Assembly (NCBI RefSeq): GCF_002864685.1
Contig: NZ_NMQZ01000003.1
Location: 156,877 to 220,876, forward strand
Direction of reading: 5' to 3'
DNA length: 64,000 nucleotides
Origin: Alloalcanivorax mobilis
Lineage (GTDB): Bacteria > Pseudomonadota > Gammaproteobacteria > Pseudomonadales > Alcanivoracaceae
Made by a program: the position numbers and the translations under genes. This document shows, piece by piece, positions 10,016 to 18,934 of this stretch (positions within the stretch are counted from its first letter, which is position 1; the number at the start of each line of letters is the position of its first letter). The notes below the pieces were generated by a model. That model had not been told where the DNA came from and ran no database searches. It saw only the letters and a program-made list of their open reading frames with translations.

Positions 10016-11248
10016 TTATACCAACGATTTCAATTCGGTGCTCGGATCTTTCAATGCTTCAACATCGACGTCCTTGCCTTGATATACAAGCTTCTTCCCG
10101 ACCATGAAGGCCATGGGCAGATTTACCGCGTCAACGGCCACCAGCCGGCTTCCGCGTAAATAGAATACCACAAACGCTTCATCCGAGGGATCGCCGCGAA
10201 CCACCCGCTGATCGTGGTTTTGAGATAACCCCACCATTTGTAAGCGTACGTTAAACTGGTTCGACCAGAACCACGGCACGCTTTTGTAGGGCACGCGCTC
10301 ACCCATAAGCGTCGCGGCCGCCGTACGAGCCTGATCGACGGCATTCGCCACGGACTCAAGTCGTTGCATCTTTTCAAATAACAGATTCCGGTGGCGGGTA
10401 CAGTCGCCGATCGCCAGGACAGCGGGATCCGCGGTACGAGTAAACTCGTCAACGACAATACCGTCATCACAGGGCAAGCCCGCGGCCTCGGCCAGAGCGG
10501 TTTCCGGAAGAACACCGATGGAAACAAGCACGATATCGGCCGGCACGATACCGCCGTTCGCCAATCTCACGCCAGTCACACAACCTTGCTCTCCCGCTTC
10601 GAAGCCGGTAACCGCCGTGTTCAAACGTACATCCACGCCGGCGTCAGTATGCTTGGCGTAAAAGAATGCGGACATCTCCGGCCCAGTAACCCGTTGCATA
10701 AGCCGATCAGCGGCTTCCAGTACGGTGACATCGACGCCGCTCTTGTTTGCGCTGGCGGCGACCTCGAGACCGATATAGCCGCCACCCACGATGACCAAAC
10801 GTTTCCCCGCAACTAATTGTTCACGCAAGTTATCCGCATCGGCTATATCATGCAGATAGTGAATGCCTTTCAAGTCCGCTCCTGGCGCATTCAAACGCCG
10901 AACACGCGATCCCGTGGCCAGGACAAGTTGATCGTATTTCAAGGTGCTCTGGTCCGACAACCGGATGATTTTGTTGTTTCGATCGATTTGCACGACTCGC
11001 ACACCGAGCCGCAACTGATGACCCGCGTTTTCATATATTGAGCTTGGCTTCAAATACAGTGAACCCTGATCAACTTCGCCTGTCAGGTAATTCTTGGACA
11101 GAGGCGGGCGCTGATAGGGTGGGTGGGGCTCTTCGCCCACCAGAATCACTTTATGCTGATATTTCTTTTGCAACAGTGTTGTCAAAAGCGCTCCCGCCGC
11201 GTGCCCGCCGCCAACGATGACCGTCGTTTGTTTCTGATTGTTCGTCAT
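10016..11248 (-). CDS. Ferredoxin reductase (FAD/NAD-dependent, putidaredoxin reductase type)
   Basis: 410 aa from ATG 11248, the usual length of the family; a further 25 codons upstream are open but unlikely to be used. An FAD-binding GGGHAAG at about 13-19, the NAD-binding VIVGGGYIGLEVAAS at about 148-162, and the third FAD motif VLAIGDCTRHRN at about 280-290 are visible. It passes electrons from NADH to the 2Fe-2S ferredoxin encoded at the head of the same operon, which in turn reduces the P450. Last gene of the fdx-P450-GMC-reductase unit, matching the gene order described for a CYP153 cluster in Alcanivorax borkumensis. Confidence 0.92.
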   Translation of the reverse strand: MTNNQKQTTVIVGGGHAAGALLTTLLQKKYQHKVILVGEEPHPPYQRPPLSKNYLTGEVDQGSLYLKPSSIYENAGHQLRLGVRVVQIDRNNKIIRLSDQSTLKYDQLVLATGSRVRRLNAPGADLKGIHYLHDIADADNLREQLVAGKRLVIVGGGYIGLEVAASANKSGVDVTVLEAADRLMQRVTGPEMSAFFYAKHTDAGVDVRLNTAVTGFEAGEQGCVTGVRLANGGIVPADIVLVSIGVLPETALAEAAGLPCDDGIVVDEFTRTADPAVLAIGDCTRHRNLLFEKMQRLESVANAVDQARTAAATLMGERVPYKSVPWFWSNQFNVRLQMVGLSQNHDQRVVRGDPSDEAFVVFYLRGSRLVAVDAVNLPMAFMVGKKLVYQGKDVDVEALKDPSTELKSLV

Positions 11249-11323
11249 AGCCTGTCTCTTTTCTACTGTGCCTTGGGGTCCGATTTCACGATTACAAACG
11301 CCATGGGGACGAGCTCGCCGCAC

Positions 11324-12973
11324 TCAATACCGCGATCGGCCGCGGAAAACCTTGAAATCCTCGAGAATCATCTCGGCCCCCTTCTCGCCAATCATGGTCG
11401 CCGGCTGATGAGTATTTCCGCCCACCAGGGTCGGCATAACGGAAGCATCAACCACCCGCAGGCACCGGAGGCCATGCACGCGCAGTCGGGGATCGACCAC
11501 CGCCATTGGATCCAATCCCATCTTACAGGTACCTACAGGGTGATAGGCCGACTCGCCGCTATGCCTCACCCATGTGGCGAGGTCTTCGTCACTGCGCAGC
11601 GTCGGTCCCGGCGATATCTCGACCTCGTGGTGAGGCGTGAAAGCCGGCTGCTCCAGAATCCTGCGTACTAAACGCACCCCCCGAACGAGTCTCTCGACGT
11701 CGGTGGGCTCAGCCATATAATTGGGGTCTATCAGCGGTGCCGCGAATGGGTCGGCACTGTGCAGACCGACGTGGCCGCGCGACAAAGGCCGGAGCCCATA
11801 AATCATTACGATGTAACCATAACCGCTCATCGCGGTCTTCATGTCCCGCCCGTGATCAGCGTACAACATCGGCCCGAAATGCAGTTGCAAGTCGGGGATC
11901 GGCTCCTCCGCGCGGGAACGAATAAACCCACCGGCCTCGGCGCCGTTACTCGACAGTACACCGCGGCGACCGCTCAGATACTGCAGCAGGGCCCGAAGGC
12001 CCTTGAACCAGTAGCTCGGATGCATGGAAATGCTCTGGCGGTCGCGCGCTCTGACACGCACGAACACGTCGATGTGATCCTGCAGATTCCGTCCGACGCC
12101 CTCCAGCTCATGACGCAGTTCAATCCCGTGCCGGGACAGTTCACCGCGCGGTCCAATTCCGGAAAGCATCAGCAGCTGCGGAGAGTTAAACGCGCCGCCG
12201 CAGAGTACAACTTCGCGCCGGGCACGGACCTGAGCCAGCCCCTTCGCGCTCCGATATTCGACACCGGTGGCACGGCCGCCCTGGAGCAACACACGCGTGA
12301 CGTGCGCTCCGCTGCGGACAGTCAGGTTGGACCGAAACGCCGCGGGTTCGAGATAGGCACGCGCATTGCTACAGCGCGTGCCGTCCTTCTGATAAACATA
12401 GTAGTAGCCCACGCCTTCCTGTTCACGGCCGTTGAAGTCCGGGTTGCGCCGGTGGCCCGCCTGCATCGCCGCCTTGACGAACGCCGTGCTCAGCGGGTTG
12501 GTATAGCGGCGCTCGGTAATATTAAGCGGACCACCCCGACCATGAAACGCCGTTTCAAGAGCCGCCAGCTCCGGCTCGAAATGTTCGGATCTTCGGAAGT
12601 AAGGCAACACATCGGCATACGACCACCCTTCGCAACCGAGCCGTGCCCACTCGTCGTAGTCCCGGGCATGTCCGCGAATGTAGACCTGCGCGTTCATGCC
12701 GCTGGACCCGCCGACCATCTTACCCCGCGGCTGATACAAGGCACGGCCATACATGTGCTGTTGCGGCTCGGTATTGAACTGCCAGTTGACGCGACGACTG
12801 AAAATCAGCTGCAGAAAGCCCAAAGGCATATTCACGAACGGATTGCGGCGGCTCTCCGGACCGGCCTCAAGCAACAGCACCGAATGGCGGCCGCATTCGG
12901 ATAGACGGTTGGCGACGACGCATCCGGCCGAGCCCGCCCCAACCACGACATAATCGAACTGTTCGGGTGACAT
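11324..12973 (-). CDS. GMC family FAD-dependent alcohol dehydrogenase (AlkJ-like)
   Basis: 549 aa glucose-methanol-choline oxidoreductase. Seen: N-terminal dinucleotide fold FDYVVVGAGSAGCVVANRL, the GMC signature region PRGKMVGGSSGMNAQVYIRG, the second signature GAFNSPQLLMLSGIGP, and the C-terminal catalytic His/His-Asn region (YHPVGTCKMG and TLVGGNTHQPATMIGEKGAE). It would oxidise the terminal alcohol made by the P450 to an aldehyde, as AlkJ does. ATG 12973 is preferred. A TTG at 12994 overlapping the P450 stop (TTGA) is an alternative giving 7 more residues. Confidence 0.93.
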   Translation of the reverse strand: MSPEQFDYVVVGAGSAGCVVANRLSECGRHSVLLLEAGPESRRNPFVNMPLGFLQLIFSRRVNWQFNTEPQQHMYGRALYQPRGKMVGGSSGMNAQVYIRGHARDYDEWARLGCEGWSYADVLPYFRRSEHFEPELAALETAFHGRGGPLNITERRYTNPLSTAFVKAAMQAGHRRNPDFNGREQEGVGYYYVYQKDGTRCSNARAYLEPAAFRSNLTVRSGAHVTRVLLQGGRATGVEYRSAKGLAQVRARREVVLCGGAFNSPQLLMLSGIGPRGELSRHGIELRHELEGVGRNLQDHIDVFVRVRARDRQSISMHPSYWFKGLRALLQYLSGRRGVLSSNGAEAGGFIRSRAEEPIPDLQLHFGPMLYADHGRDMKTAMSGYGYIVMIYGLRPLSRGHVGLHSADPFAAPLIDPNYMAEPTDVERLVRGVRLVRRILEQPAFTPHHEVEISPGPTLRSDEDLATWVRHSGESAYHPVGTCKMGLDPMAVVDPRLRVHGLRCLRVVDASVMPTLVGGNTHQPATMIGEKGAEMILEDFKVFRGRSRY

Positions 12974-12990
12974 CGGCTCCGGACGTAAAT

Positions 12991-14403
12991 TCAATTTTTT
13001 GCGGTCAACTTGACCATTAGCTTGGAATAGCCCCGCACAAAGTTGGACTGCACACGCTCGGGCTCACCCACGACCTCTATGTTATCAAAGCGCTTGAGTA
13101 ACTCTTCCCACAAAACCCGCAATTGCAACTCAGCCAGACGGTTGCCCATGCAACGGTGAATGCCGTAGCCAAAGGAAATATGATTGCGCGCGTCCTTGCG
13201 ATCAATAATAAGCTGGTCGGGATTTTCGAACTTTCGTTCGTCCCTATTACCCGAGGCATACCACATCAACACGCGGTCCCCTTTCTTAATGGTCTGACCA
13301 CGCAGCTCCACGTCCTGCGTGGCAACCCGGCGCATGTGCGCGAGTGGAGTTTGCCAGCGGATAATTTCCGAAACCATGTTCGGAATCAATTCCGGGTTTT
13401 TTTTCAGCTTGATGAATTCCTCGGGGAACTGATTCAGGGCCAGCACACCGCCGCTCATGGAGTTGCGGGTAGTGTCATTGCCGCCAACAATCAGCAGCGC
13501 CAGGTTGCCGATAAACTCCATCGGACGGTTGATCAAATCCCGGGTATCCTCGTTACTCTGTAGCATGCTGATCAAGTCGAAACCCGGAGGCTCGCCAGCC
13601 TTGCGTCGTGCCTCCTTGTCTCGCCAAAGCCTCGAGAATGACCAGGCCATGTCCGCGGCATCGTCAAACATGATGTCTTCGTCGGTAAACTCGCCACCAG
13701 TCGCCGAAGATGCTCCGGACAGTCGGTCCGACCAATCAACCAGCTTGTGACGCTGCTCGTAAGGGAAATCCAGCAACGTCGCCAACATGCGCCCTGTTAA
13801 CTCCTTGGACACTGTCGGCACCCAGTTGAAAACTTTGTCCAGGGGCAGGCTGTCGAGCACCTCGGCGGCGCGCTCCCGGATCAACCCCTCCATTTCCTTG
13901 AGATTCTGGGGCGCCACTACACCTTGGACCGCCCGGCGTTGCACGTCATGTTTTGGCGGATCCATGGCGATAAACATTTCCACCGACAACCCTTCCGGAG
14001 GATCACCCAGAATAATCTGTGGCTCGGAGGAAAAGAGCTCGTGATTCTTATCGACGAACAAAATGTCTTCATAGCGTGTCACCGACCAGAATGGCCCGAA
14101 CTGGCTGCTTTTCTGGAAGTGCACCGGTGCCTCATCACGTAACCGCTTGAAATAGGCACCCCACTGATCTTGCCGATACAGAAAAGGGTTGCTGGTATCA
14201 ATATCCTCAAGTGCCAGGGTATTAACGTCAGGCACGGGCTGTTCGAGAAACTTGACCTGTGGGCGTGTTGACCCCAGTGCCTTTTTCTTCGCTTTCATCA
14301 GAGATTTGAGTGCCTTGATCTGTAAGTGCATAGGCACCAATCTCGATGTGGCATTAATCATCTTTGTTTGCATGGCATCGTTCGTGCCTGACTTGGTTGA
14401 CAT
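12991..14403 (-). CDS. cyp153: Cytochrome P450, CYP153 family alkane hydroxylase
   Basis: 470 aa soluble class I bacterial P450. Heme-thiolate Cys418 in SFGYGIHRCMGNRLAELQ; E346-x-x-R349 of the K helix in the EIIRWQTPLAHMRR block; oxygen-binding I helix GGNDTTRNSMSGG (307-319). The last two blocks are typical of CYP153, which hydroxylate the terminal carbon of medium-chain alkanes and also accept cyclic alkanes and terpenes. ATG 14403 follows GGGAGG. The N-terminal ~60 residues are basic and less conserved. It is 12 bp from the ferredoxin gene and overlaps or abuts the GMC gene. Which substrate is used here cannot be told from sequence. Confidence 0.94.
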   Translation of the reverse strand: MSTKSGTNDAMQTKMINATSRLVPMHLQIKALKSLMKAKKKALGSTRPQVKFLEQPVPDVNTLALEDIDTSNPFLYRQDQWGAYFKRLRDEAPVHFQKSSQFGPFWSVTRYEDILFVDKNHELFSSEPQIILGDPPEGLSVEMFIAMDPPKHDVQRRAVQGVVAPQNLKEMEGLIRERAAEVLDSLPLDKVFNWVPTVSKELTGRMLATLLDFPYEQRHKLVDWSDRLSGASSATGGEFTDEDIMFDDAADMAWSFSRLWRDKEARRKAGEPPGFDLISMLQSNEDTRDLINRPMEFIGNLALLIVGGNDTTRNSMSGGVLALNQFPEEFIKLKKNPELIPNMVSEIIRWQTPLAHMRRVATQDVELRGQTIKKGDRVLMWYASGNRDERKFENPDQLIIDRKDARNHISFGYGIHRCMGNRLAELQLRVLWEELLKRFDNIEVVGEPERVQSNFVRGYSKLMVKLTAKN

Positions 14404-14415
14404 GGGGACCTCCCG

Positions 14416-14736
14416 CTACATCTGAAATTCAGGCAACAGAACGGTCATACCGTCCATCGCCTCGGTGGTTCGGATCTGACAGCCCAGCCGAGAGGTTTCT
14501 GCCCGCTCCGGAGTCATGGACAACATCTGCTCTTCAGCATCATTTATTTCCCCGGTCTTGCCGAACCATTCATCGGTCACTATCACGTGGCAGGTGCCGC
14601 AGGCGCATTCCCCACCGCAATCTCCGTCGATGCCGGGCACAGCGTTATTAACAGCAACCTGCATCAGCGAGGAACCAGATTCAAACTCGGCAATGTGCTC
14701 GGTACTGTCATGCTCAATGAACGTAATCTTACCCAA
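14416..14736 (-). CDS. 2Fe-2S ferredoxin (putidaredoxin type)
   Basis: 106 aa. Cluster ligands are Cys40, Cys46, Cys49 and Cys86 in CGGECACGTC and RLGCQ, the exact putidaredoxin/adrenodoxin spacing. It carries electrons from the reductase at 10-11 kb to the P450 next to it. The start codon is TTG at 14736, supported by GGAGAAAGG a few bases upstream and by the normal MGKITFIEHD-like N-terminus. It is the first gene of the P450 operon, facing the divergent AraC gene across 123 bp that hold a tandem operator. Confidence 0.93.
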   Translation of the reverse strand: MGKITFIEHDSTEHIAEFESGSSLMQVAVNNAVPGIDGDCGGECACGTCHVIVTDEWFGKTGEINDAEEQMLSMTPERAETSRLGCQIRTTEAMDGMTVLLPEFQM

Positions 14737-14797
14737 GGCCTTTCTCCAGCAAGTAACTTAATGACTGCATCGTGGTTGTTGATCCGCTTGCCGGGGA

Positions 14798-14833
14798 GGT
14801 CATTTATTGACACACTGGGGTCATTTAAAGACA
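14798..14833. promoter_or_regulatory. Tandem 15-bp direct repeat, likely AraC operator of the P450 operon
   Basis: GGTCATTTATTGACA (14798-14812) and GGTCATTTAAAGACA (14819-14833) share 13 of 15 bases and are exactly 21 bp apart, two helical turns, as expected for an AraC-family activator binding one face of DNA. They lie between the divergent ferredoxin (start 14736) and AraC (start 14860) genes. A second copy of the whole arrangement is found at 29855-29890. Confidence 0.65.
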
Positions 14834-14859
14834 GGCATGCCTATCAACGGACAGTATCA

Positions 14860-15924
14860 ATGACACAGCAGAAGGGTGAACTGAAAGCTTCGGAAGGCGG
14901 CATTCCGTCGAACTATTCACGACTTATTGCCCGCGAGCTGGACTTAACCGTCAGCCAGCTACCTTCGTTGCTGCAAGGTACCGGTCTCGGTATCGCGCAA
15001 TTTCTGGGCGAGGACAGTCTGCTCACGCCAGCTCACCAGGTGCGGATTTTGCGCAATGCACTGGCGTTGTCCGGCCAGTTTGAATTCGGCTTACGGCTGG
15101 GTAAGCGCCTGACCCCGGCGACCCACGGCGCCATCGGTTTTGCCGCCTCGAGCAGTCCGGACCTGCTCAGCGCGCTACAGGCGATACAGACATTCCTACC
15201 TACTCGCGCAAGCATCGTCGAGCTACACCTGCAGCAGGCTGAAGAACACCTGGAATGCCGACTGGACTTCCAAGTGCCGCTGGACGCGGATATCGAGCGT
15301 TGCCTGGCGGATACCATGATCGTGGTGCTGCTTGAATTCGGCGAGTTCGTTGTCGGTCGCCCACTACATGAGGCTGAAATTTGTTTTACCCACCGAGCAC
15401 CTGAGTACCGCGCGATGTACTTGGACTATTTGCCCGGGCGTATTCGTTTTGGTGCCGATAAGTTCACGCTTAAACTGCCGATGGCACTGTGCCGGGAACC
15501 GAACGCCTCCGCCAATCATGAAAATTACCGTCTGGCCCTTGAGCAGTGTGAATCGATGCTTGCCGAGCTTCAGACCCACAAGCCTAGCTACCAGACCCGG
15601 CTTAAGAAGATGATGCTATCGAGACCCCCCGGTTCGCTCAGCGAAGACGAAGCAGCGGCCTCCCTTTTCATGAGCAAACGCACCCTCGCTCGCAAGCTCA
15701 AGGAGGAAAACAGTAGTTTTAGGAAAATTCGTGACGAAATCCTATCCCGGCAAGCGACAAGCTACCTGTGTGACAGCAAGCTGTCGATCGAAGCCATCGC
15801 CGCGTTGATGAACTATCATGACGGAGCCAATTTCAGGCGTGCCTTCAAACGCTGGTTCGGTCTTTCGCCCGATCAGTACCGGCAGCACGCCGGTTCCCGG
15901 CACACTCTACCCCCTGCCCCCTAA
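14860..15924 (+). CDS. AraC family transcriptional regulator of the CYP153 operon
   Basis: 354 aa from ATG 14860; upstream in-frame ATGs (14587, 14761) would overlap the ferredoxin gene or the operator. The N-terminal ~200 residues fit the arabinose-binding-like domain of the OruR/ArgR/CypR branch (GLRLGKRLTPATHGAIGFAASSSPDLLSAL style). The C-terminal double helix-turn-helix is clear: EDEAAASLFMSKRTLARKLK and SIEAIAALMNYHDGANFRRAFKRWFGLSP. Divergent from the ferredoxin-P450 operon with a tandem repeat between them, so it probably activates that operon in response to the alkane or its product. Confidence 0.9.
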   Translation: MTQQKGELKASEGGIPSNYSRLIARELDLTVSQLPSLLQGTGLGIAQFLGEDSLLTPAHQVRILRNALALSGQFEFGLRLGKRLTPATHGAIGFAASSSPDLLSALQAIQTFLPTRASIVELHLQQAEEHLECRLDFQVPLDADIERCLADTMIVVLLEFGEFVVGRPLHEAEICFTHRAPEYRAMYLDYLPGRIRFGADKFTLKLPMALCREPNASANHENYRLALEQCESMLAELQTHKPSYQTRLKKMMLSRPPGSLSEDEAAASLFMSKRTLARKLKEENSSFRKIRDEILSRQATSYLCDSKLSIEAIAALMNYHDGANFRRAFKRWFGLSPDQYRQHAGSRHTLPPAP

Positions 15925-16055
15925 GGTCGCCCGGTACCACGCTTCGGCATTCCGTTTCCTTTCTTTTGTACGTACCTCGACCGACCTTTCCCGCCGGTCT
16001 GGCGCGGTCTGTTTGCCGGCGCGCGAAGATATCCACTGACTGCTTTTTTCGGGCC

Positions 16056-16084
16056 TTGACATTTGGTCAATCGCCCAAATAGAG
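16056..16084 (+). promoter_or_regulatory. Promoter with overlapping inverted repeat upstream of the PF10118 gene
   Basis: TTGACA (16056-16061) followed 18 bp later by TAGAGT makes a plausible sigma-70 promoter, 34 bp before the ATG at 16118. The -35 lies inside a perfect inverted repeat TTGAC-ATTTG-GTCAA (16056-16070), so a repressor bound there would block the polymerase. This likely drives the run from 16118 to 27703. The 193 bp between the AraC gene and 16118 hold nothing else evident. Confidence 0.5.
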
Positions 16085-16117
16085 TGATTCAACAGTCGAA
16101 CTACTCAGGAGGCCGAC

Positions 16118-17050
16118 ATGGTGATCGCAAGCCGCAAGATTGGTTACGATGAAGTCGAGCATAGGGATTTGAATTTCGGCATGAGTCCGGAGACGGTGCC
16201 ACGCCATTGGTTCAACAATGATCCGTGGATGACCCATTGGATGAACGCGATCCTGGCCGCGGTGCCGGACGGCGAGCGCTGGGTCATGCAGGCCACGAGT
16301 AAGCAACTCGAGAATCTTCACGATCCGTCAGTGCGCAAAGCCGCGATCAGCTTTATTCGACAGGAACGCACCCATGCACGGGAGCATGACGCCATGAATG
16401 AAGCGATGGTCGCGCACGGCATTCCAATAGACCGGGCGGAGGCCGTGTTCAAGGCGATCAGAAAGCCCCTTCAACGCTACCTGGGCGGTGTCACCCAATG
16501 CGCCATGGCCGCGAACTTCGAGCATTTCACGGCCGTGATTTCCCAGGTCATGCTCGATCATCCGGAACTGTGGGACGATACCAGGCTGGAAGTCGCTGCC
16601 ATGCTGTTCTGGCACTTCGTGGAGGAGACGGAGCACAAGTCAGTCAGCTTCGATGTGTTCGGAGAGGTGAGCGGCGGCGGCGTCCGCGCTTACGCGATCC
16701 GCATGGCGACGCTCGCTCTGGGTACAGCCCTTTTCCTGCCTCTGGTGCACGGCAACTGGCTGTATTTCCTCTGGAAGGATAGGCAGCTCACGAACATTCC
16801 CTCGGCACTGCGCGCCATTAAGTGGTTGTACTTCGCACCCGGGATCTTCACCCGAGCTTTTGTGATCGATACGCTGCCGTTTCTCTCCCCCCGCTTCCAT
16901 CCATGGGACGCCGATAACCGGGAAGTCATCCACGCCTGGAAGCGCGCCTACGAGGAAACCGGCGATGCCCAGCAGGCTTACCAAGCATTCCGGCAATGGC
17001 ATGACGATAACAGGCGTGACACAACAGCGGAACGAGTGGCGGCGGCGTGA
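16118..17050 (+). CDS. PF10118 family protein (predicted metal-dependent hydrolase), paralogue A
   Basis: 310 aa. The family has no firm function. Three motif blocks shared with the copies at 42989 and 51485 are FIRQERTHAREHD, FEHFTAV and WHFVEETEHKS. The pattern of E-x2-H and E-E-x-E-H on predicted helices looks like a ferritin-like di-metal site, which is an inference. A hydrophobic stretch of about 20 residues (LALGTALFLPLVHGNWLYFL) suggests membrane contact. ATG 16118 follows AGGAGG. Its stop overlaps the GTG of the SDR gene, so the two are co-translated. First gene of the BVMO/hydrolase/thiolase run. Confidence 0.85.
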   Translation: MVIASRKIGYDEVEHRDLNFGMSPETVPRHWFNNDPWMTHWMNAILAAVPDGERWVMQATSKQLENLHDPSVRKAAISFIRQERTHAREHDAMNEAMVAHGIPIDRAEAVFKAIRKPLQRYLGGVTQCAMAANFEHFTAVISQVMLDHPELWDDTRLEVAAMLFWHFVEETEHKSVSFDVFGEVSGGGVRAYAIRMATLALGTALFLPLVHGNWLYFLWKDRQLTNIPSALRAIKWLYFAPGIFTRAFVIDTLPFLSPRFHPWDADNREVIHAWKRAYEETGDAQQAYQAFRQWHDDNRRDTTAERVAAA

Positions 17051-17886
17051 GCGGTGCCAAGCGTAAAACACTGAAACCCTCCGAGCAGGCAGCGGCCCTG
17101 GTAACGGGGGCGGGCAGCGGTATCGGCCGCAGCTTCGCCTATGAGATCGTGCGCCGTGGCGGATCAGTGATCTGCGCGGATATAGACCGCCAGCGCGCCG
17201 AGCAAACCGCCAGCATACTCTCGGAGTTGGGCGAAGGTCGGGCTGTCCCTTACCGCTGCGACGTAGGCAGCGAAAAGCAGATGGCCACGCTCGCCGACAA
17301 GGCCGAATCGCTGCTCGGACGGCCAATGACGTTGGTGGTCAATAACGCCGGGGTGGGCGTAGGCGGCCGCATCGGAGAAGTGCCGCTTGACGATTGGCGC
17401 TGGTGCCTCAAGGTCAATCTCTGGGGTGTCATCCATGGTTGTCACTTCTTCGCACCCAAGCTGCGCGCACTGGGCTACGGCGGCATTGTCAACGTGGCTT
17501 CGGCCGCCGGTTTCGGCGCGGCGCCGGAGATGAGTGCGTATAACGTGACCAAGTCCGCGGTACTTTCGCTCTCCGAAACTCTGGCGGCCGAGCTGACCGG
17601 CACCGGCGTGCATGTTTCGGCCCTGTGTCCCACCGTGGTACCCACCAATATCCTGGACAAGGCGCGCCTGCCCGAGAACCGCGGCGATTTCGCCCACGCG
17701 GCCATGCGCAAGTGGGCCTTCGCCACCAGCGACCAGGTGGCACGCCAGACCCTGGACGCCCTCGACCGAAAGCAGCTTTATGTGGTGCCGCAGTTCGACG
17801 GGCGTTTCATGTGGCGGTTCAAGCGCTACGCGCCGCGGCTATACGCTCGCGCGCTGGGCGAGGCGTATCGCCTGGCCGGGGGCTGA
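17047..17886 (+). CDS. Short-chain dehydrogenase/reductase
   Basis: 279 aa classical SDR. NAD(P)-binding TGAGSGIGRSFAYE near 20-33, the NNAGVG block near 98-103, and catalytic Ser with Tyr-x3-Lys in ASAAGFGAAPEMSAYNVTKSA. The start is GTG 17047 overlapping the previous stop (GTGA). Next to a Baeyer-Villiger-type monooxygenase and an esterase, it probably turns a secondary alcohol into the ketone that the monooxygenase uses. Substrate not known. A related enzyme at 42093 sits in the same company. Confidence 0.9.
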   Translation: MSGAKRKTLKPSEQAAALVTGAGSGIGRSFAYEIVRRGGSVICADIDRQRAEQTASILSELGEGRAVPYRCDVGSEKQMATLADKAESLLGRPMTLVVNNAGVGVGGRIGEVPLDDWRWCLKVNLWGVIHGCHFFAPKLRALGYGGIVNVASAAGFGAAPEMSAYNVTKSAVLSLSETLAAELTGTGVHVSALCPTVVPTNILDKARLPENRGDFAHAAMRKWAFATSDQVARQTLDALDRKQLYVVPQFDGRFMWRFKRYAPRLYARALGEAYRLAGG

Positions 17887-17906
17887 TATCCGGCAGGAGG
17901 CAAATC

Positions 17907-18902
17907 ATGACATCATTCTCGGCAAGAGTTGCCGACCGTGGTTTTCGGCTACTGATGAAGCGCGAGCCGGCTAACCCCGACGAGCTGGTGACGCGGTTAC
18001 GGCGCATCGCCGCGGTGGCCCGCCTGCCGGGCGGGCTGCCGTCCGGGGTCACCGCGCGCAAGACCACCATTGGCAATGAACCAGCGGTACCCCCCGGTGT
18101 GCCGGCGGTGCGTGTCAGTCCCAGTCAGCCCACGGCCACCGTGCTGTATCTCCACGGTGGTGCTTTTATCAGTGGCCGTTTCCGTACTTATGCGGAGCTT
18201 TGCGGGCAACTGGCCAAGAGACTGAACGCACGCGTGTTCTGGATCGACTACCGCCTAGCGCCGGAGGCGCCCTATCCGGCCGCCCTCGACGATGCCCACC
18301 ATGCCTACAGGGCGCTGGCGGAGGACTATCCTGACGAGCCGCTGGCCCTGATCGGAGATTCCGCGGGTGGCAACCTCACTCTGGCCACGCTGCTGAGGCT
18401 GCGCGATGCGCAGGCCGCCTCGCCCGATCCCTCCCCCCGCATGCCAGCCTGCGCCGTGTCGATCTCGCCCGGCGCCGATGCGGTTGGCGATGCACCATCG
18501 CGCCAGGCCAACGCGGCCAGCGATGCCATGCTGACTCCACGCATGATCGAGATGGCCACCAATCTGTATCTGGCCGGCCATGATCCCCGGGATCCCTATG
18601 TCTCACCGATATACGGCGATTTCCGTGGCCTGCCGCCTCTTATGCTCACTGTGAGCGAATCCGAGGCCCTGCGTGATGATGCCTATCGGGTAGCGCACCG
18701 TGCGCGCCAGGCCGGCGTGGCCGTGACCCTGCGCGCCCGCTGGAATATGCCACATGTGTGGCCGGTGTTTCATTCCATGTTGCCGGAGGCGCGCCAGGAC
18801 GTTACCGAAATAGTCGGCTTTATGCGCCGGCATTTGTCGGCGCCCGTAGCATGCACCCGGGCCGTGGCACGGACGAAACTGCGCCTCGCGCATAGCGGCT
18901 AA
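17907..18902 (+). CDS. Alpha/beta hydrolase, hormone-sensitive lipase family
   Basis: 331 aa from ATG 17907, which has AGGAGG upstream; longer frames are not supported. Oxyanion motif LYLHGGAFISG, nucleophile elbow LIGDSAGGNL, and later Asp (SESEALRDDAY) and His (MPHVWPVFHS) complete the triad of the HSL/Abhydrolase_3 family. These cleave esters of short to medium acids or lactones. Lying directly before the BVMO gene, it is well placed to hydrolyse the ester or lactone formed by that enzyme. Confidence 0.9.
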   Translation: MTSFSARVADRGFRLLMKREPANPDELVTRLRRIAAVARLPGGLPSGVTARKTTIGNEPAVPPGVPAVRVSPSQPTATVLYLHGGAFISGRFRTYAELCGQLAKRLNARVFWIDYRLAPEAPYPAALDDAHHAYRALAEDYPDEPLALIGDSAGGNLTLATLLRLRDAQAASPDPSPRMPACAVSISPGADAVGDAPSRQANAASDAMLTPRMIEMATNLYLAGHDPRDPYVSPIYGDFRGLPPLMLTVSESEALRDDAYRVAHRARQAGVAVTLRARWNMPHVWPVFHSMLPEARQDVTEIVGFMRRHLSAPVACTRAVARTKLRLAHSG

Positions 18903-18934
18903 GCGGCCTGCTAAAAACTGGAAGGAGGACCACT

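Noticed and set aside
14587..14860. Longer N-terminus for the AraC regulator
   Set aside because: It would run through the ferredoxin gene and the tandem operator; ATG 14860 gives the usual family length.
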